A stretch of 64,000 nucleotides of DNA from the NCBI GenBank assembly GCA_021397845.1, contig CM038045.1, forward strand, positions 123,052,496 through 123,116,495, written 5' to 3'. A program made the position numbers and the translations under genes. Source of the stretch: Areca catechu. Its lineage: Eukaryota; Streptophyta; Magnoliopsida; Arecales; Arecaceae. Position 1 is the first letter of the stretch, and every line of letters starts with the position of its first letter. The notes under the pieces are model-generated. The model was not told the origin of the DNA. It saw only the letters and a list, made by a program, of their open reading frames with translations, and ran no database searches. Shown here in pieces: positions 1-10,000 of this stretch.

Positions 1-806
1 AGAGTCCTCCTCGTCGGAAAAACAAAAATTAAATCGGAGAATCATGATTTTTGGTTGAGGAGACGCATGAGGAATGAGAGATCATGATTCCTGGGGTTTC
101 AGAGGGTTGCGTTGTTTTGAGAAGACACCCCTCTGAGATCTATAAATAGGGTTGGGTTCTCGGGGTTTTGATGTAAGATAATTCAGAGATCAGATTCCTT
201 TTCTTCCTCTCCAGAATACTCCTTCCCCTTGTTCTTGTTGGGTATTGTTTCCCTTACAGAGGTATCCTCTGTCGAAACTCTGACCCTAAACAAGAATAAG
301 AGGAAGGTCGTGAACGGTAAAGGAAAGAAAAAAGAAAGGATCTGTTCTTCTTTTTTTCCTTCTTGAATTAAGACTTTGCCTGTCTTAATTTTTCTTCCAA
401 TTCAATTCAAGAAAAGGAATTCAAGAAAGGGAATTCTTGAAAAAAAATTCAAGAAGAGGAAAGAAGGAAGAAAAGAAATTTTCAAGAAAGAAAATTTCAG
501 CCTAAAAGTCCAAGAATTGAATTCTTGAAAAAGAATTCAAGAAGAGGAGCCAAGAACAAGAAATTGTTGTCTTCATTTTTTTCTGTGTGGATCACCATTG
601 GAGGGTGAACATTTGGGCACCTGGTGGAGATTCAGAGTTTGGATTTTAGCGATACAGGTTAGTACTTTAAATTGAGATTCAATCTTATATATACATCTTA
701 TATGTTTTAATTTTTTTAAGGATATCTTGGGTTAAAGGTTTGGTGAAGATTTCATAAAGATAAAAATTTTGAAATCTAAGTTTCCGCCTTGCCACCGAAC
801 CCTACA
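1..806 (+). mobile_element. 3' portion of an LTR (Copia-like), truncated by window edge
   Basis: This sequence ends at ...CCCTACA and is followed directly by minus-strand Tat integrase sequence, so it is an LTR (solo or the end of an element lying to the left) inserted in Tat-A. It has a TATA box at 141-147. At 410-545 there is a purine-rich stretch full of repeated AATTCAAGAA / TTCTTGAA units. The motif GTGGATCACCATTGGAGG at 587-604 and the following GCGATACAG/GT are shared with the LTRs of Copia-3 and with the fragment at 9231-10000, so the three LTR families are related. No coding potential was seen. The exact family is unknown. Confidence 0.6.
141..147 (+). promoter_or_regulatory. TATA box of the LTR promoter
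   Basis: The sequence CTATAAATAGGG is a canonical plant LTR TATA box. It lies about 445 bp upstream of the conserved GTGGATCACC motif, as in the Copia-3 LTRs (about 350 bp). Confidence 0.6.
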
Positions 807-807
807 T

Positions 808-1420
808 GAGCCATCGAGGTGAAGCGATGCTGAATGCCGAGCTCGGCATAGAATTCTTCAGACTCCCGATTGTCGAACTATCACCCATTGTCAGTGATGA
901 TGTTGTGGGGGAGTCTGAAGCGATAGATAATAGACTTTTAAAAGAACTGGCGGACCTTGGCTATCATGATCCGTGCTAGTGGCTCAGCTTCTACCCACTT
1001 GGTGAAGTGTCAATAGCCACTATCAAGAATTTTTGTTGCCTCGATGTAGGGGGGAATAGACCTAGGATGTCCATCCCCTACTGGCCGAATGGCCAAGGGG
1101 CGGAGAGCTAGAGAGCGGCGCTAATGGTTGATGCTGTATATGGGCATGATGCTGGCACCGGTCGCATTTCTTCACAAAGTCGATGGTGTCCTCCCTCATG
1201 GTCTCCCAGTAGTAACCCTGGTGGAGGGCCTTATATGCCAGCATTCTCCCTTCCATGTGGTTCCCGCAGAGACCTTCATGTATCTCTTGAAGCACGAAGG
1301 CCACCTCTATGGGTCTCAAGTACTTCAGGAGCGATTAGGAGTAGGATCGGCGGTAGAGCTGCCCTTCCATCAAGATGACTCGCGAGGCCTTCTTCTTGAC
1401 AAGGCTGGCCTCTGTGCGAT
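808..1420 (-). pseudogene. Tat-A integrase fragment (zinc-binding domain and start of catalytic core)
   Basis: On the minus strand this reads as the N-terminal half of a Ty3/gypsy integrase. The HHCC zinc-binding region is clear in the frame at 1062-1319, with H...GNH followed by KKCDRCQHHA. The core continues toward 808 with recognisable IITDNG and HRFTSMA pieces in shifted frames. It aligns along its length with the outer Tat integrase at 48160-48750. The catalytic core is cut off at 808 by the LTR at 1-806, so the glutamate region and C-terminus are missing here. Stops and frameshifts make it non-functional. Confidence 0.8.
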
Positions 1421-1466
1421 CTTTCAGCAGGGTGCCATCAATGATGTATCTGACGTACCTGTCCAT

Positions 1467-2174
1467 CTAGCTCGGCTCTGGGGTGACTTGTTGCACCTCT
1501 CCAAGAGCTTTGTTGCTTGGACTTTCAAGGTACTTGATGTGGGCATGCCCCAGCGATGAGTCTGGCAGGGTCGCGAGCCTTGACAGTGTGTCGGTGCGAG
1601 CATTCTCTCCACGGGAGATGTGGAAGATTTTGAAGCATCGAAAACATGTCATGCTCGAGCAGACTTGCTCAAGATACTTCATCATCTGGGGATCTTTGGC
1701 TTCGTACTCTCCGAAGACTTGTCTGGCCACCAGTTGAGAATCGGTGAATACCTTTAGATTCTGTACACCCAGCTCGTGGGAGACCCTTAGCCCCATAAGG
1801 AGTGCCTCGTACTCTGCCTGGTTATTTGTTGTGGTGAACTTGAAGCGGAGTGCACATTCAGCCATAATCCCATTGCGGTTGGAGAGTATGAGGCCTACCC
1901 CACTTCCGCCCGTGTTGGACGCGCCATCGACATGGAGGATCCAAGGCTCCTCCTCAGTTCCAAGCTCCACTTGATGCTCCGGGGTGGTCTTCTCTGGTTC
2001 CTCGGCAAGTCCCATGCACTCGATCAGGAAGTCGGCTAGAACCTTAGCCTTCAGTGCCCACTTGGCCAAGCATCTGGAGGTGTCGGGGTAGCTTAGCATA
2101 GCCCTCAGGGGCCGATCCGATACTACCACGATCGGATGTGTTTGAAAGTATGGCCTGAGATGCTGAGCAGACAT
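1467..2174 (-). pseudogene. Tat-A second (archaeal-type) RNase H, with tail of the Ty3 RNase H
   Basis: This open frame of 235 residues is the best preserved part of Tat-A. Residues 1-40 are the end of the usual Ty3 RNase H (KWAL). Residues 78-205 are the extra RNase H that marks the Tat lineage, with the acidic set D83 (HVDGASN), E121 (NQAEYEAL), D145 (FTDSQLV) and D195 (ARTDTLSRLA) all present. Compared with the outer Tat copy, an in-frame block of about 17 residues after KWAL is missing, so the connection between the two RNase H domains is shortened. It would degrade RNA in the RNA-DNA hybrid. Upstream RT frames are broken, so the polyprotein cannot be made. Confidence 0.85.
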
Positions 2175-2188
2175 GATAAGAGCAAAAA

Positions 2189-3294
2189 TTAGTTTTTCGG
2201 ATCAGGTGTACCTGATCTCGGCATCTTAGAGAATTTTGCTGGCATAGTACACCGGCTTTTAGGATCCATCCTGATCCATACGGACGAGAACCGAGCTGAC
2301 AGCCCCTGAGGTGATCGCCAGGTACAACAGGAGCTCCTCTCCCTTTTTCGGCCTGGAGAGCAATGGTGATGATGCCAAGAAGTCCTTGAGTTCCTCGAAG
2401 GCTGCTTGGTCCAGGTGAAGTCATGCATCTTGTGCAGCACCTTAAAGAAATGAAGATAGTGGTCTGCTGACCTCGAGATGAATCGGCTCAGTGCTGCAAT
2501 CCAGCCCGTCAGGCGCTGGACTTGTTTCTTCGAGGTCGAATGCTCCATGTCGACGATCGCCTGGACCTTCTCCGGGTTTGCCTCGATCCCTCTCTAGGTA
2601 ACCATGAAGCCAAGGAACTTCCCTGCTGCTTCACCAAAGGCACATTTTGCCGAGTTTAGCTTCATCTTGTACTCTCGGAGGTTGTGGAAGGCTCTCACGA
2701 GGTTGGTAACATGGTCTGACCTCGACCTGCTCATGATGAGCATATCATCCATGTACACTTGCATGTTTCTACCAATCTAGTCCTTGAGTGATTGACTAGC
2801 CGCTGGTATGTGGCACCAGCATTCTTCAAGCTGAACGGCATCATCCGATAGCAGTACGTCCCTTGGTCGGTGATGAAGGCTGTGTGCTCCTCGTCCTCAT
2901 GGTGCATCCGGATCTGGTTATATCCAGAGAATGCATCCATGAAGGGGAGTAAGCGGTGACTCGAGATGGCATCCACCAACTGGTCTATCTTCGACAGAGG
3001 GAAGCTGTCCTTTGGACAGGCTCAGTTGAGGTCGGTGTAGTCCACACAGATCCTCCACTTCCCTTTATTTTTCTTAACCATCACTACATTTGCTAGCTAG
3101 CTTGAAAATTATACTTCTCGAACAAAGTCGGCCACGAGGAGTTTCTCCACCTCCTCGTTGATCGCTTGTTGCCTCTCCTGGGCAAAACTCCTTTTCTTCT
3201 GCCGAATAAAATGATACTTCAGGTCGATGCTTAGCTTGTGAGTGATGACCTCAGGAGAAATCTTGAGCATGTCGGTCGCCATCCAGGCGAACAC
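2189..3294 (-). pseudogene. Tat-A reverse transcriptase and RNase H, broken
   Basis: This minus-strand stretch holds the Ty3/gypsy RT in several frames. The N-terminal part (3109-3294) carries the conserved ITHKLSIDLKYH segment. The palm motif PFMDAFSGYNQI lies near 2945-2910, and the catalytic box YMDDML is near 2740-2755 in an otherwise interrupted frame. The thumb and connection (KLNSAKCAFG-like) follow at about 2600-2680, and the RNase H begins near 2550. At least two in-frame stops and several frameshifts separate these blocks. It is the homologue of the outer Tat RT at 49365-50530 plus 60570-60680. Confidence 0.8.
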
Positions 3295-3342
3295 ATCCGA
3301 GTTTGCCCGGAGAAATTCTAACAGGTAGGCCCACTCGTCCTC

Positions 3343-4032
3343 CTATAATTGTGCCCCAATCTGCACCGTCTTCGCCGGGTCAGCCCCGAGTGGGTACGAT
3401 AGTAGGCATTCGATCGAATCGCCTCTGGGCTCCTGCGCCCTTTGGTCGAGGTCGGTTACACCGGGGTCATACTTGGAAGATTTGGCCCTAGGGACAGTTT
3501 GGAGATAGAGCTGGATTTGCTGAGGTGCCCCCCTCATCTCCTTGACACCGTAGGGAGTAGGAAACTGCACCAATAGCTGCCTTGTGGAGATGACCACATT
3601 GAGCAAGTTCAGCCCGGGTCGACCAAGAATCACATTGTAAGCTGAAGGGAGCCTAACAACCATGAAGCTTATCATAACAGTACTCTGCCGAGGTGGGGTC
3701 CTGGTAGTGACTGGGAGAGTGATCTCTCCCTCAACTCTTACAGAATCCCCCATGAAACCGATGAGGAGAGTGTGCATAGGTTTGAGCTGAGCAGAGGACA
3801 GATTCATCCTAGAAAAAGCATCATAGAAAAGGATATTAGTCGAGCTTCCACTATCAACCATAATTCGCTTTACAGAATGCTTCGCGATCGTCATCTCGAC
3901 GACCACGGCATCATTGTTTACATTTTTACTTTCAACCCCCCTCTGCCTCATGAAGGGAAGTACATTCTCAAAATTTTCTCCCCCCCGAGCCTTCTTGGAA
4001 GCACGCTCGACTCCCCAGCATATCATCCCCAC
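3343..4032 (-). pseudogene. Tat-A retroviral-type aspartic protease
   Basis: This 229-codon open frame contains the protease active site VDSGSS with the catalytic aspartate at residue 60, preceded by the usual hydrophobic KRIMV strand. A second conserved element, NVILGRPGLN, lies near residues 134-143. The C-terminal tail (CLLSYPLGADPAKTVQIGAQL region) is the linker into RT. The frame is open, but upstream gag is truncated by the actin-bearing element at 4128 and downstream RT is broken. The equivalent in the outer Tat copy (60980-61470) has lost its frame, so this is the better copy of the domain. Confidence 0.8.
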
Positions 4033-4127
4033 TGGCTTCTTGATAGGGCAGTTGTCGACTGTAGGGACTGGAGGGAGAGCATCAAGTGCCTAAGGTTCCG
4101 CTTGGGGTCTGCCTCCCATGAACCTTT

Positions 4128-5522
4128 CAAAGTACATAGGATAAATATATTTTTATGGGTGTATGAGGGATTGGGTATTTTGAAATTTTAGGATTAGTTT
4201 TATCGGTTCTCTAGTTTGATTATTTGTTTTTAGGATTTACTTTATCCTTGAATTAGTTTATTTTTTAAACTAAATAGTTTGAATTTGTTAGGGATATCTG
4301 ATCAAGATATCGGATATCTTAGATTAGGCATCTATTTAAGATACTTGGTTATTCAATAAAAAAATTAGCGAAGAAGAATATTTTGAGAAACCATCTGGGT
4401 GCATCCCGACTTCCCCCCTCTCTTCTTCTCTCTTCTGGTTCTCCCCTGGGCTTTATTTCTTCTCTCTTGTGCTTTCTTCCCAAACTTCTCTCTCTTCTTC
4501 TACTTTCTCTCCTCCTTCTGAGACCAACAATAGGCATCCAAAAATCATAGTCACCTTTTCCTGTTTCAACTCGACAGCCGATCCTATGTCCCACCACCAA
4601 CTACCGGAAAGCCATCTCCCTCTCATCACTGCCAATCACTAGAACCCCTTGTGCACAGATCTCCATGCACCTGCAGTCGATCCGAGTAGCCGAGCCACCA
4701 AGCACCGCCCATCTCCGCCCAGCGCCAACACCGCCATTTGAGTCCGTCTCTCACTTTCTGAACCGAAGCTCTCTCTCTCCCCTCCACTTCGGAAGCGGAG
4801 AAATCCCTCCCCGATTTCACCACCATCGGCGTCGCGAAAGGTTTAATATAAAGGATGGCTGATGCTGAGGACATTCAACCCCTTGTCTGTGACAATGGAA
4901 CAGGGATGGTGAAGGCTGGATTTGCTGGAGATGATGCTCCCAGAGCTGTTTTCCCAAGCATTGTTGGTCGACCCCGCCACACTGTGGTGTCATGGTTGGG
5001 ATGGGACAGAAAGATGCATATGTTGGTGATGAGGCCCAATCCAAGAGAGGTATTCTGATCTTGAAATATCCTATCGAGCATGGAATTGTTAGTAATTGGG
5101 ATGATATGGAGAAGATCTGGCATCATACCTTCTACAATGAGCTCCTTGTAGCACCTGAAGAACATCCAATTCTTCTCACTAAAGCCCCTTCTTTGGCGTC
5201 TCCGCTCCCCATCTCCGATCGCGATGCCACACCGACGCCACTCGGCTCCCCTTTGCCGATTTCTTCTGCATTATGCTCAAAGTGAAGCCAGCTTCTTTCG
5301 AGATTAGGAAATAAAGAAAAAAAATAGAGAAAAAAAATATACGAAAAAAAGGAATTATTTGAATAAAAAAAAAAAAGAATATAAAAAAAAGGTTTTCATT
5401 AGAATTAAAAAAAATTGAAAAAAAAATTTGGGTTTTAGTTTAACCTAGCCTAGGATCATTTCCTAACGACCAAAAATCTATTTTTCTAGGATAAAAAATT
5501 GATCGAGGCCCGTCGCGCATCA
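4128..5522 (+). repeat. Left LTR of the actin-bearing element
   Basis: The repeat starts near CAAAGTACATAGG (TGAAGTACACAGG in the right copy). It has a TATA-like TATTTAAG at 4333-4340 and an AATAAA signal at 4355-4360. These place U3 and R at the far left and leave about 1.1 kb as U5-like sequence. That part holds a CT-rich leader (4405-4530), the actin 5' UTR and coding fragment (to about 5188), a short unidentified sequence (5189-5305) and an A-rich tract (5306-5420). It ends CGCATCA. The exact 5' boundary is uncertain by a few bases. Confidence 0.6.
4855..5188 (+). pseudogene. Actin retro-fragment (codons 1 to about 111), copy 1
   Basis: The ATG at 4855 opens an unmistakable plant-type actin N-terminus (MADAEDIQPLVCDNGTG), and homology runs to about codon 111 (EEHPILLTKAP). 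The coding sequence crosses the codon 20/21 boundary without interruption, where plant actin genes usually have an intron, so it derives from a spliced transcript. The preceding 5' UTR (about 4640-4854) is carried too. A 2-bp insertion near 4984 after PRHT shifts the frame, and the rest of the actin reads in another frame from 4992. After codon 111 the actin stops abruptly and unrelated sequence follows. It covers less than a third of actin and cannot make a functional protein. Confidence 0.9.
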
Positions 5523-5880
5523 ATAATTTAGTATCAGAATAAGTTTAGGTCAGGTTAGTCATTTTTATTTTAATTATATTATTTACAAAAGAAAAAAAAT
5601 TTTAGTCTGGAGATCACGTGGTGCATCTTGGAGTCAGAAGAGTTAAGAAGATTGCTAAAGTTTGATTTGACGGAATCGAGTTTTCCGTACCTCAGGAAAA
5701 ATGATGGCGGCATCGATCCAGAATATGAAGTAGCCTAGATCAAACCTGAAGCCCAGCCTAAAATCAGAAGCCAGCCCAACCCAGAAGCCAGCCCAGAACC
5801 TTAAGCCCAACCCAGCCCAAACCCTAGGGGCCCAAGATCCTGAAGTCGATGCAACCCAAATCTTGATGCAGCACAAATCC
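5523..5880 (+). other. Internal region of the actin-bearing element, non-coding
   Basis: This 358-bp stretch starts with a PBS-like TAGTATCAGAAT (5529-5540). Its second half is rich in short CAGCCCA/AAGCCCA repeats (5740-5830). No retroviral domain is recognisable and no polypurine tract is evident before 5881. An element this short could only move by using proteins from another element. Confidence 0.5.
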
Positions 5881-7287
5881 TGAAGTACACAGGATAAATA
5901 TATTTTTATGGTGTACGAGGAATTGGGTATTTTGAAATTTTAGGATTAGTTTTATCGGTTCTCTAGTTTGATTATTTGTTTCTAGGATTTACTTTATCCT
6001 TGGATTAGTTTGTTTTTTAAAATAATTAGTTTGAATTTGTTAGGGATATCTAATCAGGATATCGGATATCTTAGATTAGGCATATGCTCGGTTACTCAAT
6101 AAAAAAATTAGCAAAGAAGAATATTTTGAGAAATCATCTGGGTGCATCCCGACTTCCCCCCTCTCTTCTTCTCTCTTCTGGTTCTCCCCTTTTTCTCTTC
6201 CCTGGGCTTTCTTTCTTCTCTTTGGTGCTTTCTTCCCAGACTTCTCTCTCTTCTCCTTCTACTTTCTCTCCTCCTTCTACCGAGACCAATAACAGACATC
6301 CAAAAACCATCAACAGCTTTCCCTGTTTCAACTCGACAGCCGATCCCATGCCCCACCACCAATGACCGAAAAGTCATCTTCCTCTCATCACTGCCAATCA
6401 CTAGAACCCCTTATGCACAAATCTCCACGTGCCTGCAGTTGATCCGAGCAATCGAGCCACAAAGCACCGCCTGTCCCCACCCAGTACCAACACCGCCATC
6501 TGAGTCCGTCTCTCGCTTTCTGAACCGGAGCTCTCTCTCTCCCCTCCACTTCGAAAGTGGAGAAATCCCTCCTCGATTTCACCACCATCAGTGTCGCGAA
6601 AGGTTTAATATAAAGGATGGGTGATGCTGAGGACATTCAACCCCTTGTCTGTGACAATGGAACAGGGATGGCGAAGGCTGGATTTGCTGGAGATGATGCT
6701 CCCAGAGCTGTTTTCCCAAGCATTGTTGGTCGACTCTGCCACACTGGTGTCAGATGGGACAGAAAGTTGCATATGTTGGTGATGAGTCCCAATCCAAGAG
6801 AGGTATTCTGACCTTGAAATATCCTATCGAGCATGGAATTGTTAGTAATTGGGATGATATGGAGAAGATCCATGATACCTTCTACAATGAGCTCCGTGTA
6901 GCACCTGAAGAACATCCAATTCTTCTCACTGAAGCCCCTCTTTCATCATCTCCGCTCTCCATCTCCGGTCACGATGCCACACCGACACCGTTTGGCTCCT
7001 CTTTGTCGATTTCTTCTGCACGATTCTCAGAGCGAAGCCGGCATTTTAATGCTGACTTCAAGATTAGGAAATAAAGAAAAAAAAAACTGAGAAAAAAAAT
7101 ATATGAAAAAAAAGGAATTATTTGAATAAAAAAAGAGAGAATATGAAAAAAAAAGGGTTTTCATTAGAATTTAAAAAAAATGGAAAAATAATTTGAGCTT
7201 TAGTGTAACCTAGCCTAGGATCGTTTTCTAATGATCAACGGTCTGTTTTTCTAGAATAAAAAATTGATCGGGGCCTGTCCCGCATCA
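5881..7287 (+). repeat. Right LTR of the actin-bearing element
   Basis: This repeats the left LTR with scattered substitutions and small indels. The TATA-like TATTTAAG of the left copy is deleted here (around 6085), while AATAAA is kept at 6098-6103. The CT-rich leader, actin 5' UTR, actin fragment, unidentified tail and A-rich tract occur in the same order. It ends GCATCA at 7287, directly before Tat-A gag sequence. Confidence 0.6.
6617..6938 (+). pseudogene. Actin retro-fragment (codons 1 to about 111), copy 2
   Basis: This is the second copy of the same fragment, with start ATG at 6617 (MGDAEDIQPLVCDNGTG; the second residue is changed from the MADAED start of copy 1). A 7-bp deletion near 6755, different from the 2-bp insertion in copy 1, breaks the frame at the same region. 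A further 3-bp loss lies near 6870. The independent damage shows the two copies decayed after they were duplicated. The shared end after codon 111 and the shared tail show that capture came before duplication. Confidence 0.9.
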
Positions 7288-7960
7288 CCTGGGAGAATGG
7301 GGAGCGGGCGTCGTAGCCTGCTGGCTCGTTGGTGGAGCCCTGCAGATTTGCAAACTGGCAGGACAGCTCCGCTAGCTTGCACTCCTGCACTCCTGTTCCT
7401 CCAGGTGCTTCTCTGCCATGCGCCTGATGGCCTCATCAATTGAACCCTCTACGGAGGCAAACTGGAGCGGAGAAGGTGACATGTGTGGGGGGTCATGATA
7501 AAAAATCTTGCCTCTTCGACCCTGATGGGATTTAGCTATGGCCCGCTGGAAGGTAGGGGATCGGCTCTCCCGATCGGCAGACCCAGTCTGTTGTCTCTTC
7601 GCCAGTGTCCAGTGGCTTCCCCGGTGGTCAGTGGTGGCCCATGGCTGTGAGGGTCTCCTTTCGAAGAAACACAGGCTATCGCAGGGTGCTGCGGCATGGG
7701 CCGCTGGAGTCCTTGGCTGCTGGTGGGTGGCCAAGGACAGGTGCTGGTGCTGGAGCTTGCTCACTACTATAGTGAGAATCTACATTTGCTGGGTGAGTGC
7801 GGCTAGCTAAGGATTCATCAGAGATGGTTGATATGGAGCATGGGGCTCCCTTTCCGGACTGTGCGGGTCCCCACGGGAAGATGGATCTCCCACACGGTTG
7901 GTGAAGGCTTCTCTTGCATGCGTCATCACCATCTTCCCAGTGAGCTGCTTGCAAAAGGAT
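7288..7960 (-). pseudogene. Tat-A gag N-terminal region
   Basis: On the minus strand this matches the start of the outer Tat gag (62440-62940): a proline/alanine/glutamine-rich opening (7764 leftward) followed by EAIRRMAEKHLEEQE. It stops at 7288, where the actin-bearing element begins, and the central and zinc-knuckle parts of gag found at 61584-62451 in the outer copy are absent. It encodes the amino end of the capsid-like structural protein, and no complete frame remains. Confidence 0.7.
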
Positions 7961-8012
7961 CGAGCCGGATCAGAACACATCCTTCCATCTCCCTACCTGG
8001 CGCGTCAATCTA

Positions 8013-9230
8013 TTACCGCCCGATCGCCATGGCCTGTAGCTGTAGATGGCCTCATACCATGTCCCTGTCACCTCAGATCCTGCTCGGATGCTCGGACTTG
8101 CAAAATAGAAGAGATCCGGGTCGGTGATCCTGGCGAGGGTACTCTGATGCTCAAGTCAGTGATGATCTAGGGGAACAGTGTAGAGAAGAGTTGGAGCCTC
8201 AAGAAACCTCACCTATTCTTTTTGGAACCTTGGAGAGTTCCTTTAAGACACAGGGGACTACCAGGTACTTGCCTCGAGACCCTCGTGCTGTTTGTTGGTG
8301 CGTGCGACGTTGTCTGGTGCCATGTGCGGGGTATCTTTCCCCATCCGTGATAAGGGATGGTATCGCATGCGCTGACATTTCCTCTGTCGCTCCACTTCTG
8401 GAAGCATGGTAGGGCCTCGATCGGCAGGCAGCCGCTCCCTAGATTCAAATCTTCTGGGTGCACTTCCTATTTCGGGTGGTGCAGATGATCAGCTAGGAGC
8501 GCAGCACCTCGATCGGGGGGCCTTTTTCTTTCTGGTGTAAGAGATAGTTGGGGGCAATTATTGTGGCTTGACAGGAACTCCTTTGTGGTCCTTGGGTGGC
8601 TCACCATCGTCTAAGGAAGCAGCGACATCCTTTGGTCGCAGGTCTCTTCGTCCGAGGTGGGCGAGCTCAAGAAGGCGGAGCTCGACTTTGGCCATGGCAT
8701 CTTGACCTCGAGGAAAGCCAACCTGGCGAAAGAGCAATCAGGAGTAGGGCTCGACTTCGACCACGGCGTCTCGACCTCGAGTAGAGCCAAGCCTGGCGAA
8801 AAATCGATCAGGAGCAAGACTTTGGCCATGGCGTGTCGACCTCGAGGGGAGCCAGCCTAGCGAAGGAGTGAACAAGAGCAGGGCTCTACTTTGACCACAG
8901 TGTCTCGACCTCGAGGGGAGCCAGCCTAGCGAAGGAGCGATCAGGAGCAGGACTCGGCTTCGGCCACAACGTCTCGACCTCGAGGGGAGCTAGCCTGGCA
9001 AAGGAGTGATCAGGAGCAGAGCTCGACTTCGGCCATGGCATCTTGACCTCGAGGGGAGACAGCTTGGCGAAGGAGTGATCAGGAGTAGGGCTCGACTTCG
9101 GCCATGTCATCTCGACCTCGAGGGGAGACACCGGGCGAAGGAGCGAGCGAAGGCATCCCACATGGCTGTTTCATCCACCGTGTCACCTGATGGAGTCTAA
9201 CATGGGTTCCACGTCAACATTCCTGCCACA
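8013..9230 (-). repeat. 5' LTR of Tat-A
   Basis: It is homologous to the outer Tat LTR (34903-36260) over its length. It ends GCCACA on the plus strand, which is TGTGGC as the start on the element strand, and the next five bases TCAGC would be the target duplication, whose partner lies outside the window. Just inside (7996-8010), the plus-strand CTACCTGGCGCGTCA is the likely primer binding site region; the corresponding place in the outer Tat (63140-63158) keeps CTACCTGGC. I cannot name the tRNA with confidence. A run of ~68-bp subrepeats fills 8690-9130. Confidence 0.75.
8690..9130. repeat. Seven ~68-bp tandem subrepeats within the Tat-A LTR
   Basis: The core CTCGACCTCGAGGGGAG(C/A)C recurs at about 8703, 8771, 8836, 8904, 8973, 9043 and 9111, spaced 65-70 bp. 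Each unit also carries GGAGCAGGGCTCGACTTCGGCCA-like sequence in shorter matching pieces. The units give open frames on both strands, which are repeat artefacts, not genes. Confidence 0.9.
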
Positions 9231-10000
9231 TCAGCTTCCATGCCATCTTAAGACCCCTATCAGCTGGTTACATGCCACATGGCATGAGGAGAAAAAGCCA
9301 GCATTATCAAGAAGACATGAATAAGGCCTTTGGTGCAGGAAGGGTCACGATGTTTCAAGATAAGACTCCTTAATGAATGGTCTTATATGATTTGTTAATT
9401 GATAGATCAAAGGCTGATGAAGAGCCATATTGGCACCCCTCCATCTCCTATAAATTACCTTCGATGATTGGGCCGATGGCAATCTGATTTCATCCTTTCT
9501 TTCCTGCATTCTTACACTCTACCACTTAGACTTCTTTGTCTCTTCCTTCCCTTATTAAGGCATAGGTCTTGCCTTAAAACAAGTCCACCATTTTAAGATA
9601 AGGGCTTAGGAAGGGATAAAGAGAGTGAAGAAAGGTTTTAGAGAGGGCTCAGAGTGCTTTACTGGAGGGCAAGGGTCTGAGCAAGGAAAGAGAGGCTGCC
9701 AAAGGAAGAAAGGCCATTGGAAGAGTCCCAGTGGATTAAGTAACCTACCAAGGAGTGGTTCCTAGGTTCAATTCCCATGTGGATCACCTTTGGAGGGCAT
9801 GTACTTGTGTGCCTAGTGGAAAGAAGAAGGAATTAGCATTCCAGGTATTTTTCTAAACCCTATTTGAGTGACTTGTTAATTATAATGAATAAGGGATCTT
9901 GGGCTTAGGGTTTCTAGTTGTTTGGAGTTTCAAAATAAAAAATTTTGAAATCCATTCTTCTGTTGTGCCACCAAAACCCAAAAGAAAGAATATTCTACAC
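9231..10000 (+). mobile_element. LTR fragment of a Copia-like element related to the LTR at 1-806
   Basis: This has a TATA box (TATAAATTA, 9449-9457), the motif GTGGATCACCTTTGGAGGG (9779-9797) and a splice-donor-like CAG/GT at 9842-9846, in the order seen in the Copia-3 LTR. The end is near ...TTCTACACA (about 10000). The upstream part of the LTR was displaced by the Tat-A insertion at 9230. Nothing coding was seen. Confidence 0.5.

Larger units (their letters stand above)
4128..7287 (+). mobile_element. Short non-autonomous LTR element carrying actin sequence in both LTRs
   Basis: Two direct repeats of about 1.4 kb (4128-5522 and 5881-7287) flank a 358-bp middle with no coding capacity. Both repeats end in GCATCA. 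The middle begins, seven bases later, with TAGTATCAGAAT (5529-5540), a 9/12 match to the initiator tRNA-Met primer binding site. No clear polypurine tract precedes the second repeat. The element sits inside the gag of Tat-A, but about 866 bp of gag (judged against the outer Tat copy) are missing at the site, and the flanks CCTTT/CCTGG match at only three of five bases. An LTR retrotransposon of LARD/TRIM type is the best reading. A tandem duplication of a retrocopy is the alternative. Confidence 0.6.

Noticed and set aside
4349..4640. Arg/Glu-rich minus-strand ORFs (also 6108-6401)
   Set aside because: These are the reverse complement of the CT-rich leader next to the actin 5' UTR and have no protein features.
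4855..5285. A host actin gene
   Set aside because: Only codons 1 to about 111 are present, with frameshifts, and the piece occurs twice inside LTRs. It is a captured fragment.
8596..9200. Protein-coding ORFs on both strands (and likewise at 35635-36259)
   Set aside because: They arise from GC-rich tandem subrepeats of Tat LTRs that happen to be open in several frames.
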